Source: Symsagittifera roscoffensis (lineage: Eukaryota > Xenacoelomorpha > Acoela > Convolutidae). From it: a stretch of 64,000 bases of DNA. Below the pieces are notes generated by a model. That model worked only from the letters and a program-made list of their open reading frames with translations, searched no databases and had not been told where the DNA came from. The stretch is from NCBI RefSeq assembly GCF_963678635.1, contig NC_087066.1, forward strand, positions 10,258,723 through 10,322,722. Reading direction: 5' to 3'. A program made the position numbers and the translations under genes. Shown here piece by piece: positions 1-11,700 of the stretch (within the stretch, counting starts at the first letter, position 1; each line of letters opens with the position of its first letter).

Positions 1-2780
1 ACAAAAAACCTCATTCATATACAATCAAAGATCTTAAAAAAGATTTCGGAAAATATCTTTTGAACTATACTTCATGCGAAATCTTTGCTCAAATTTCAGC
101 TAATTTTACCAAGGTTTGTGGAACTTCAAGCCAAAATGGGAGAAGATGGGAGATGTTTTGATGAACTTACACAATTTGTTGGGAGAATTGCAATCCACTC
201 TATCATAAAAATATAATTCCAGCTGGTAAAAATTTGGAGCAGATTTCAATGATTTTGTAGCGCCAAAGATTAGAGAAAATGTGAGATTTTTCCAAAAGTT
301 ATTGTTGGAACAAAAACGGTTCGGAAACAATTGAAATGTGAAAGAAAGAAAAAAAAATTGAGAAGTACTAGAATCAAACTCATCTTACAAAAAAAAATGT
401 CAAAAACCATGCGCTCTTGCAAAAACTTATTTTTGCAATAGTTTGATCTTCAGTGAAAGTAGCTATTTTGTTTACGGGTTTTTAAAAGTTCTCTTTAAAT
501 ATTTTTGTCAAGATCCCAGTTTTGGAAACAATTTTTTCAATTTACACACAAAAAGCTTTCCCCAGTAATTCATTAGACGAGTGCATTTTTTAGTTTGGTT
601 TAGAGACGAATCTTAATCTGAATTTGGATATACGTCGTGACACCCATCCATCTTGGTTCAAAGCTTCAACTATTCAGGGGAAAGTTGTTTGATGCTTTCA
701 AGGTTAAAAAAAGCAGAAGGTCAGCAAAATCAGAGGCTGACTCAGATGAGGAATCAGAACCTTTCTTAACCTAATAAACAATCTACTAGTTCTCTTTTAT
801 CAAATGGCTATATTTTTTTTCAATAAAATGATTTGCAACGTCAATGAATAGATCCTCATAGAGCAAAAAATTTAACAATTTGAAGTAGTCGGCAAGCTGT
901 AATAAAAAAATTTTGTTTGTCATCGAAATAAATTTGCAGAATTTTTGGAATAAACTGATCTAAATCCGTTCAGTTATAGAGCAAACTCCTATAGAACTGT
1001 GTTGTTTTTTCATTGTCTGGCAGGCTAAGCAAGGGTTTGATTATTTGCAAAAAGTTGTTTTTTATCAAAACCAAAGTTCGAAATAAAATAATATGACCTA
1101 AACCCATACTTTAGTTAGGTCTAATAAACCCACTGTTATATTAAAAAAGACAATTGTTCGCTGTTTAATAGAAAAGTTGTATCAGCTGATCCTAAACAAG
1201 AATATTTGCAATGAAATCTGGTCAAAGATATTGCGCATTACAGTTACATAAAAACTATACAAAAACATTTATAATTTCATCTTATCAAAACAAGTTTTTT
1301 CGGGAAATTTTTTTGAACAGTGCCCCAATAAATTAAAAAGAAACTGCATTGAATACCTTCGAACTGTCAACAATTTCATTTGATTCTACAAAAAACCTCA
1401 TTCATATACAATCAAAAATCTTAAAAAAGATTTCGGAAAATATCTTTTGAACTATACTTCATGCGAAACCTTTGCTCAAATTTCAGCTAATTTTACCAAG
1501 GTTTGTGGAACTTCAAGCCAAAATGGGAGAAGATGGGAGATGTTTTGATGAACTTGCACAATTTGTTGGGAGAATTGCAATCCGCTCTATCATAAAAATA
1601 TAATTCCAGCTGGTAAAAATTTGGAGCAGATTTCGATGAATTTGTAGCGCCAGAGATTAGAGAAAATGTGAGAGGACACAGGTACTCCAATTTTTTTCAA
1701 AAGTTGTTGAACAAAAACGGTTCGGAAACAATTGAATTATGGAAGAAAGAAAAACAAGCTGAGAACTACTAGAATCAAATTCATCTTACAAAAAAAGGTC
1801 AAAAACCATGCGCTCTTGCAAAGACTTATTTTTGCAATAGTTTGAGCTTCAGTGAAAGTAGCCATTTTGTTTACGGGTTTTTAAAAGTTCTTCCTTAAAG
1901 ATGTTTGTCAAAACTCCAGTTTTGGAAACAATTATTTCAATTAACACACAAAAAGTTTTCCCCAGTAATTCATTTGATGAGTGCTTTTTTGAGTTTGGTT
2001 TAGGGACGAATCTTAATCTGTATTCGGATATGTGTGACACCCATCCATTTTGGTTTAAAGTTTCAACAATTCAGGGGAAGCTGGTTTGATGCTTTCAAGA
2101 TTAAAAAAGCAGAAAAATAAGCAAAATCAGAGGCTGACTCAGATGAGGAACCAGAACCTTTCTTAGCTTTTTTAAACAATCTATTACGTTCTCTTTTCTC
2201 AAACGGTTAAATTTATTTTATCAATTAAATGATTTGCAACGTCAATGGATAGATCATATGGAGCACAAAAATCTAACAAATCCAAGTTGTCGGCGGTCTG
2301 TAATAAAAAAAACTATTTGTCATCGAAATAGTTTTGAACATTTTTCAGAACAATTTGATATGCATCTGTTCAGTTATAGAGCAAACTCCTATGGAACTGT
2401 AAGTTTTTAAAATTCTTTGGCAGACTTGCCATTGGTTTGATTTTTTGTAAAAAGTTGTTTTTAACAAATACCAAAAACCAAATTTAACTAATTTAACTAA
2501 TATTTAGCTACACTCACGCTTTACTCTAAGTCTAATTATCCCATTTTAGGATTAAAAAAGAACGATTGTTCGCTGTTAACTAGAAAAATTGTATCAGCTG
2601 TTCCTAATCACGATTACTTGCAAGGGAATCTGGACAGAAAAATTGCGCATAACAGTTACATGAAAACTACAGCAAAAAAAAAACATTCATAATTCCATCT
2701 TATCAAAAACTGTTTTTTCGGCAAATTGTTTTCATCAGTGTCCCAATAAGAAAAAGTGAAACTGCAATGATTACTAATTC
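1..2780. repeat. Two tandem copies of a ~1.39-kb repeat
   Basis: The sequence starting at 1 restarts at 1387 (shared opening ACAAAAAACCTCATTCATAT) and stays colinear to about 2,770, with scattered substitutions and small indels. Landmarks repeated in order are the CCATGCGCTCTTGCAA box (about 407 and 1807), the TTCCCCAGTAATTCATT box (about 559 and 1959) and a GTGACACCCATCCAT box. The first copy begins at or before the window edge, so the array may extend to the left. Short open frames inside the two copies are not equally preserved, and I see no recognisable protein or terminal inverted repeat. It could be part of a larger satellite or a locally duplicated segment. Confidence 0.85.
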
Positions 2781-4025
2781 AGCTGTTGCGCAATCTTGCA
2801 GCTGAACAATGATGCTTTATCCAGAATTTAGTGGAGAAAGCTTAAATTAGAAATACTAGCTCATATTCTTTGGAGCAAAAGACTATCAACATTTTAAATT
2901 GGAAAATTCGGAACATTCGTTAAAACATATTTGAGTTTTGGGGATTTTTCATCGTTGTTTTCTCTTAACAAGAAAAACTTTGTTTTTCTTCAGACCTAGA
3001 ACTCCAAGAAAAGTAGAAAATGAACGCTGCATAATTGAAAACCCGAGAAAATTCTCCAACCTAGAATGTAAAACAGTGTTCAATAACGTTTATCCGGTAC
3101 ATTAGACATGTGGATGGGACTTTGTTGATTAAGAAATTAAATTCATTTGGTTCAATTTTTTTTGTCGTGAATTGTACATAAAAAGGTTTTTCTTTCAAAT
3201 TCAAATCAACTAACAAAATATATAAATGTATAGTTTTTCATGGTTAAAAACTTTGAAATGTTTCCTGAGCTCAGAATAAAATACATTGGAACTTCTCACT
3301 CTGATGAAACCAAAAATAAACTCTTTCGCTAAGCTCCAAGCAATGATAGAGGAGAGCACTGAATGACGCCTGCTCGATTGAACAAACTTACAACTTTGGT
3401 GATTCTTTAGGTAGAAAAAGATCAACTTGTTCCTATCTAACGTAAAAGTATTAGCAAATGATTCCCCGAAAACTTCAAAAAAAACGGTTAACGTATGTAA
3501 CTTTCCTGAAACTTATTTAGCATTTCTATTTTTAAATTCTACCAGAAAAAGGTCATAATCTTGAAGTGCATGTTTTGATTTTTTTTAAATAGTTTTATTG
3601 AAAGTGAAGTTTTTGTCTGTAGGTGCAAGTTATTCCATTAATTATTTTATACGGTGCAGTGATCTATAAACTTTTTGTGAACTAATTTTTTTCCCAGAAA
3701 TTTAATTTTTTTTCAGTAGGCTGCACCAAAGTTGCAGCTAGACAGAGCATATGTAGTTATATAAACTAGATAGACGATATAAAAACAAATCTAATCATAT
3801 TTTGAAAAATACAGAGAAAAATTGAAAAAAAAATAATTGTGCAAAATCTCTTATCATTGAAATACCATGAACCAAAAAACTTACAATAATACCTTCAATC
3901 TACAATCTACACGTAATAAATCAATGGTATGTACCAATAAGATAACGCGCCCCGAGAGTTTTTGCTATAGCCTATCTTAATACATGGGGGTCTGCAGGCA
4001 CCACCCTCCCCCAGCTCTCCTCAAA
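2781..4025. other. No gene recognised
   Basis: AT-rich sequence with frequent stops in all frames. A 71-codon open frame on the minus strand (3,210-3,425) has no recognisable motif and no neighbouring splice signals that would make it an exon. Confidence 0.5.
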
Positions 4026-4710
4026 TATTTAGTACTCTCATTCTTGAGACCTTTCAGTGATGTCTGCTTCTTTTCGACATCACTGACGAAAAGCTTCGCG
4101 TAACTGATTCTGCAATGCAGATGATTTTTGTTAAATAGGCATATATTTTCCTGAAATCAAAGAATTCGATTGTTTCTAATGTTAAAATGAGAAATAACCT
4201 ACCAGGTGGCGGAGCTTGGAAAACAAGTTGTTGGCGATTTTCGTCAAGCACAGTGCCACTATCACAAACGTTTTTCTGTATTCTTTGTCGCAAACACGTT
4301 GTGCTTAGCCTCTTTTGCTCCCACAAACAGATCGAAATTTTCAAGTGTTCAAGGCCAGGTTGGGTTGTCCGGATGAACTTAACTTGGTCCTTCAGTGAAT
4401 CGACAAACTTCTGCAGGAATTCCTCATCATCCAGATTGTTCAGCGCTTTGATGATGTAAACTGTTTCTTCGAGAGTCGGTATGAAAACACATCCGTGGTA
4501 AAAATCAGATGAGCGATGACCTCTAAAGACCAATCCACCAATGCCATAACTTCTAGAAACTTGTCGAAGTTCCTTCACAACTGTGGAGCAAGGGAGAATA
4601 CCTTCGACAGACGGACATATTTCCCTCAATTCCTCCGCAGGACCTGGAAAAACTACCAAATCGCCGCGGGTTATCCTATTCTTTGCGTCCTCTACAGCCA
4701 ATTTGATGTC
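4026..4710 (-). CDS. Host gene fragment: at least two exons, function unknown
   Basis: A 508-nt open stretch (4,710 down to 4,203) is bounded on the minus strand by a TTTACAG acceptor and a GTAGGT donor. It reads as a compact, mixed-composition protein of about 169 residues, from DIKLAVEDAKNR near the start to FQAPPPG at the end, with no internal stops. A second acceptor (GCATTGCAG) lies about 100 nt downstream, and reading on from it gives a short C-terminal exon ending within about 60-135 nt, depending on the phase chosen. Codon use and the absence of low complexity make this the only convincing non-transposon coding sequence in the window. I do not recognise the family. Upstream exons, including the start codon, were not identified. 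The phase of the last exon is ambiguous: one choice ends in QLREAFRQ, others in unrelated tails. Confidence 0.6.
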
Positions 4711-6440
4711 CTGTAAATGAAAATGCCCATATAACATGAAGAATCTATTTTCAACGTTTTGCAAGCTGTAACCTTAGCTCAAACTAACAGTCACCCAGAA
4801 CGCAAAAAAAACTATACTGGTTCCAACATTTTTTTAACCAATTTAATTTATTTTCCTTTGGACAAAAAAGTGGAGTTCTCAAAAAGTAGTTGAATAATTG
4901 TTTCAAAACACCGCCACATTATGTAAAAAGCAAACTTACGTAATTAGCGTCTAGTGAATTATTAAAGGCGATACTCAACTCTAACAAGGGCCGATACAAA
5001 TGATTTTATGAACTGTATATATTGTCGAAAACTGTTATTAACAATTTTACCTGGTTATCTGCTTCCATCATCCGATGCCACGTTAAAGTTGTTGATTATT
5101 AATATGCTTTTTCGAGATTTTTCAATGCACGTTTCTTCAAACATTTAATTGCTTCTCAAAAACACGACTTAACTGTTTGTTTTTGCTAAACTGTTATATT
5201 CGCCAAACCGAAGGTAATCTAAATTATTCGCTAAATCGCAGGTATAAGCAACGCAGATCTAAAAACAGTTTTCTATTGCTTTGTTTCTCTGAGAGTTAAG
5301 AAAGATTAGTTTGCAAAAAAAACATAACTTTAGCAGACTGCTCAGTTCTGATTGAGGCAATTTTGAGTGCAACCTCTACAACTAAAATAGAATATTATCG
5401 GAAGCACGTTTTAGTTTATTCTGGTACAGACGATTCGCGATTTTTTCACCTAATTTGAAACCATATTTGGGGAGTTTGAGCGGTTTTTTTAGACAATTGT
5501 GCCCAAAATCCTGCTTCTAATTGTGTGGTTTTAGCGTTTTTTCACATTTAAACGAGCGGTTTTTGAGCAACTTCTTTACTAAAACTGCCAATACTATTGT
5601 TTTGGGCTGTTTTTGGTCAACTAATCGTTTTCTGACAGCGAAACTGCCCTATTCGTTAAAAACTCTGTGGATTTTAACATAACGAAAGAGTGATCAAGAA
5701 TTGTAGAGAGCTGTGTGACATTTCGGAAAAAATTATTCGAGTCAGTTGAATGAGCAAATAAAATTTTACCTGAAGCATCAAACTTCTGTTTTTCGGTTCA
5801 ATAGAATCAAACAACAGATTCACTTAAAAAACATATTTCAGAAAATTAAATTTTTTTAATTGAAACTTCGAAAAGTGTTAAAAGAGACAACAAAAACTTG
5901 ATTTCAAGAGAACTATCGTATTACTGGTTATTTTTAATTTTTCAAAACATTTTTTGATTAGCTTACGCTAAAATTGTTGTCTTTTTAGGAATGTATTAGC
6001 ATTGGTCTTAAGGTCATACACACAATTCAAAGAGAAAAGTTAGTGTCAATAAGTAACTTTTCAACCTTATTAGAAGTTGGATCCTTTTTATAAACTAGAA
6101 ACTGTGCACAACGGCTTTTTTGAAAAAGAAGTGTTCCACAAAACAATCAAATATAAAATACTGAAAAATCAGTGATCAAGTTGTTGTGATTGCCTTTTGT
6201 AAACTACTAAGTTTTAGCAACACTTGTATGACCTTTGCTTATTCATAGCAATCTCCTTTGTAGCAAGCAGTTTCAGTGTTATTGCATTTGTTGGAAAAAT
6301 TACACACTTTAAATGAACTCGACCCTTTTCTTTTGTTTTTTAAGCTTTATTCAATTAGAACAATAGTGCATTTATAATGACCCAATCATCTGTAAACGAC
6401 TTTGGCATAAGGAGAGTCCCCCATTCTGGCAATCTCATAC
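4711..6440. other. No gene recognised; may hold introns or 5' exons of the upstream-lying gene
   Basis: No open frame longer than about 60 codons and no repeat boundaries recognised. Because the gene at 4.0-4.7 kb is on the minus strand and lacks its start, short 5' exons could lie here; I could not pick any with confidence. Confidence 0.4.
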
Positions 6441-7499
6441 GATTGACCTCCTATCCCTTGCTAAGACTGGCGGGATATGTTTCAATTGGCATTGATAGCC
6501 AAAGAAAACGTCGACATCGAAAACTTGTCCAACCCCTTGAAAGTGTTGAAACTTGAAATCCTACAATGAGAAGAGGAACAGCAAAACGAATGATCCACAG
6601 CAAAATTTGAGCGACTAATCGAGAATAATGAAAAAAAAGAGACTTCAACCGACCCAAAAAATGTACACATAAACTGAGGACGGAAAATTTTAATGACATG
6701 CGTATGGAAGAGGCCGACAAGAAGAGACGCTCAAAGATCTACTTAGAACTATAAATTGAACGAAAACGCTTTCTTGCACAGAAGTTTTCAGAAATAAAAT
6801 ACTTTGGGTCTGATTCCCAAAATTCTGGAAAAAATTGAATGAAGAATACTTAAACAAGGCAAAAAGGCGGCAAAAAAAAACAAAAACCATTTTTGGGAAG
6901 CACTGGCTGAGATGGTTACAAAGATCCGCCGAATAACCCTGTTGCGAATAACCATTTACACAAAGAATGCTGCGATGTAAAAAATACTCATGGTCAAAAA
7001 CAAGACAAAGTGACAACAACGAATATTTAACACTCACGATAATGACAATATTCAATCACGAAGGAAAAGAGTTGAAGAAACTATTAAATATTTTTTGGGG
7101 GAATCAAATATTGTTCATCTAAACTTTCAAGTAGACTCGGCAAGCACAGAGCACAGTGAGCTTCTTGAAAAGGAAAGTACTGCCTGAAAACAAGTTGCGC
7201 AACCCAGTGGAACAGGTAACGGAAGGTCTAAACTGCGGTTTCACAGAAGACATAACAATTATATCTGGCCATGTGACAAAACTTCGTTTCTATCACAGAT
7301 GTTCTCGACAGCAACATCTCAGCAATTGACATGTCGGAAAATGACATGTCTTCCTCATGTCGAGATAGAAATCGCACAGAAACCCTTCCGCAATTTCCAG
7401 CATATTCTCAAAACAAGTCACATGTAAATTCTATTGGGTTTTTCGAGATTAAGACTGAGAGTTTTTCAAGACCGGGAGTTTGAACTTTCGATAGAATGG

Positions 7500-8760
7500 G
7501 AGAATTGAAAATCAAATGAAAATCATGTGTTTTCGTGAATCCTTAAAACCAATCCAGTTAAAGTTAAAAAGGGCAACGCTACATCTTCTACCAGCAGTGA
7601 TCAAGAGAGATAAATTGATATCAAAAGTATATATCAAGAAATTAGAAAATTGTGACGAAGACAGGTTTATAAGCCCAATCGAGATATCTTTTAAAACAAC
7701 AAGTCAAACAAACTGGCATTAGACTAAAAATCCATTGCTAAACAAAACTTCAGACAAAAACACCTGCCAAATGTTCACAAACTGGTAGACAATGTTGCAT
7801 CCCAACATTCTCAAAAATCCCTTTAGGAGTTTTGGTTCAAAAATTTAGACGTTAGAAAAGCTAAGTCAATTGAAGTGGGATAAATTTACGAGTAAGCAAG
7901 GTAATTTTAGTATTTTAGGCAGAAATATCAACCGTAAATTCCAATTTTTAATGAGTTCTTACGTACTAGGCAACATACCTAACGAGTTTCAACGAGTGAT
8001 GGACTCTATTATCGGAAGCAGTCATTAACTATGTATACGATAATCTAATCGCTTCAAAAGAAAGCGGAAAAGAACATCGAGAACCCGATGAGAAGCTTTT
8101 ATTGATTCTCGGTCAGAATATTTTTGCCGTTAAATGATCTCAATGCAAATTCGTTAAAAATGAAATAAAATGACTTGGATTTGAAATATCGGTACCCGGA
8201 ATAACCCCATTGGAGGATAAAGCTGTCGCAAGTAATTCAGTATCAATCCCTCAACCGCTCAAAATGTAAAACAAATTGATTAATTTGCGTTTGAAAAAAC
8301 AATTTTTTGAAATTGATCCAAATTTTGCTTCCCTCGCCGGTCCTTTCAGACTTCTGTTAAAAAATAAGGGGATTTTTAGGGGGTGAAAAAAAATTCTAAG
8401 ACTAAAACGTCCATGGTAAACCCAGAAGAGATATCCATTTGGAATTGAAACTAAATACAAGGTTTGAAACGGATACCTCTCACATCGGTTTCGCCAAAGA
8501 AGTCCTTGAGAGTGACCGGAGATTGGTATCAAATGTCAGCAGTTTTTTAAAACCCTCATGAAGTGGAGCACTCAACAAATAAGCTTGATTTACTAGGCGT
8601 CGCATGGGCCGTTAGAGTTTAATAAACTAACTGTACGAGGCTGAAATTGAAGTAATTAGGAATAACAAAGCTTTAATTATTGCAGTATCCTGTGATCACG
8701 GGAACCAGGGAAATCATAGTCGCCTAGAAGATGGGTAGATAGGTTTCAGCACTCAATTTT
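7500..8760 (+). pseudogene. Decayed Ty3/gypsy pol (reverse transcriptase to RNase H)
   Basis: Pieces of a Ty3/gypsy reverse transcriptase can be read in order, in shifting frames. A pre-RT stretch around 7,600-7,690 ends in DEDRFISPIEI. The RT core around 7,910-8,015 contains SYVLGNIPNEFQRVMDSIIG, which matches the usual 'tGL.n.P..FQr.MD' block. The post-catalytic block at 8,137-8,230 has CKFVKNEIK, then a stop, then LGFEIS. A thumb stretch at 8,288-8,380 has FEIDPNFASLAGPFRLLLKN, and an RNase H-like piece at about 8,588-8,620 reads LDLLGVAWAV. Many stops and frameshifts separate them, so the copy is dead. No LTRs were found near it. It is unlike the pol of the giant element at 45-55 kb, so it is a different, older lineage. 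DNA at 6.4-7.5 kb may hold its more decayed 5' part. Confidence 0.7.
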
Positions 8761-11700
8761 ACTTTGAAACTACTAGCAGGAAAAAGGTGTGTTTTAATGA
8801 TTTTATCAATCGGAGCATGTGTTTCAATTTTAATTTAAGACAAGGAATTTGTAGTATCTACAAATTCAAAAATCAATTCCATCATGAATCCGTCGGACAC
8901 GTTGACGAAATGAAAGCTCTATTCAAGCTCAAATTTGGTCGGTCAAATTTAGGAAAAATCCAATGACGCAAAACTACCTAACAATTTATCGCATCTATTT
9001 TGAATCTAGTTAGTTTCAAATTGAACTAACAACTTTGTTATTCAGTACCCCCCTAGATGTTCTCCGTTTGATTAATCTTAAGTTAAATTATCATCTACCT
9101 AATTTCAAGATTTCAAATTTTTAAAATTTTATCTGAACATTCAAATTTATAATTAACTCCGATGGAATGTAAATTTTGTAAGTATTGTAATTTTAATTAG
9201 TGAAACTGCGATAACTCTCTCGACTCATCTGGTTTTACCGATCATTTTGCTGTGAAGAAATATTCGTCCTGATTCAACCACCTTGGCAAAATATCTACCT
9301 CACGGTCAACCTCTTAAACTGCCGGAAAGACCGTTGGAATTGCATCATTTCTTAGATAAGACGCTCGCTCAACTTTCTAAAGAGAAAAATTTTCAAATTT
9401 TTAGTTAAAGCATCAGAAGAAACAAAGTAAATCCATAACACTGAAGCTAGGTTTTTTCAGACTTTTGTTTAAAGATCTTCACATTTGTAATGGATTGCTT
9501 TATATGAACTACTTATTGACCATATTTATTTTTCAAGCGACTGAGAGCAGCTGAGCTAAAATTACTCCACATAACGCGTCCAAACCAGTTCGGCATGAAA
9601 CCTTTTCAGAATATGCATGGTACCACACATTAAAAAATGATCAACATTCACGTGAAGAACTGCTCTTACCAGAGCAAGCAACAGAAATTCAGTCGTGTCG
9701 AAAGATAGGGCATATTTTTGCGCAGCTGATGATAAAGTTTAGGTTGGCTACCTAAATATTATTCCGCCGGACAACAAGAATTGCGAGCCTGAAGAAAAGG
9801 GATACGACTTCGACACCAGCCCAGCATCTCCACATAGGATGCCTTCTTCGAAATGACAACTTCTAACTAACATTTAGAGTCAGCCAGTCCAAACGATAGA
9901 GGTAATATCCTTCGGAAGCTCTTAAATTGAAAGAACGGGGATTTCTGTTACCGGCATTTAAGAAAGGGAAACTCCTAATGAAAATTTTAAACCGAAGAAG
10001 CGGGGTATTCTTGAACCCTAAATTGACAACGAGAACAAAACCCAAACCAAAAAAGCTTAGATATCAACCCTAAAGATTGAGAAGGAATTAGTTTTTGCCA
10101 GGTTATCTAGTAAGAATTGAATCTTTGGACTTACTTTTTGATACATCAGTTTTGAGTGATTCGGAGTGGACGGTCATCATTTTTCTTTGTAATAAAGTGG
10201 GCAGAGAACGTTCTATCAAAACTGTTAGTAAACAAAAAAGTCAACAGCACAAAACCACTTTTTCGGATTACCCAATAAAACAAGACAGGGTCGCTCGGCA
10301 GACTTCCAAATCAGTATCTTACCCGCTCATTCCCCAAACCCAACTCGACTTGGATCATCAGAGGTAAGCCAGCGTCCTACTGCATTCAACTTCTACGATA
10401 TTCTGAGTAAATACGATTCCCTCAGAATCAATGGTGTTAAAAATAGAGGATGCTTCTTCCGCCGCTGGAAAGCAGACAATGCAGATACGACGCGGAAAAA
10501 CATTGTAAGTCCATACGAAGCTCAAGAAACGTGTTACCACTTTTCCGTCATCAGCCGAACGCAATTCACATGTCTTCCCGCTTATATGCAAGACATCTAC
10601 TTTGCTTGGTCTCATTATCCCTAGTCAAATGAAAACGGGAGATTATTATCGTAAATGAAAATATGTTTTTTCCAGGCTGTAAGCTTTTGAGTCCGTTTAA
10701 GTATTGAAACAAATGCTCTGAAACAGAACAAAAAGATGAGTGTAAATTTTAAAATATGATAACAAATCTGAAAAAAAAACGACTTCTACCTTGGTTTTGG
10801 TTTTTCTAGCTGTTTCTGGTTTACAAAAAAGCTGTTTCAATGCCTCTGACTACAGTTTCCGCTTGAAGGATAGACAAATCCCTAGGCTTTTTTGTCGATT
10901 AAGTTGCTTCATACAGTTCCAATTTTGATAAAGTACCTGGCAATGGAAAGCGGTAAAAGTCCGTATTGATGACTGGCTGACATCAGATAATTGATTTTTG
11001 CATATTTTCACCGTCTCAACAAATCCAATTTACTTTGGTTTAATCAAGAATCGACAAAAACAGCAACGATTATCAGGCGATCAGCCGAACATTCATATAT
11101 TTTTGCTGAACTCCTTAGCTTGGTATCCTCAGATTAAACGTGGTTCTAAAAGAAAACAGGGATTTTTTCGTGCTCTGAAAAACACAAGTTCTAGAAATTA
11201 AATGTATTCGAGTAGAAATGAACTTGAGTGGATCCATTTGAGGTTAAAAGCAGACTTTCAAATCAGAAGCCTCAAAGAAAAAGTCTTCGGTTAATAAAAT
11301 CTCTAGCTTTTTATTTCTGCAGATTTGAAGGTTCTAAGGAGTGAATTTATTCTCAGGATAACACTAATTTGAAAGTTATGAGTCGTTCCGCTACAACAGC
11401 TTCTATCCTAGTAGTGTCCTTGAACCAATTTTTTTACACAGTTATGACTATGTTTCTTCTCAGTACCTGTTTGTAAAGCTTCAGTTACTTTTCTGAGCCC
11501 AATATGCCGGTTTCTGTCTGAAAGAGACACTTTTTTCATTCTTATTCAATGAATTAGAAGAGTCCAACGGAACTGCTCTGTAAGGAGATCGGTTCTCGAA
11601 ACGTTACGAGACTGCAGCGTGAATCAATCATCAGTAATAAACATTTTAGTGGACGGATGTTTTAGTGTTCTGGCTGCCGTGCAAATATTCTGGTTGCCTT

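Noticed and set aside
1493-1690. 65-codon minus-strand frame, similar to one at 106-330, as a duplicated gene
   Set aside because: The similarity comes from the 1.39-kb tandem repeat; the N-termini differ and no motif or splice context supports coding.
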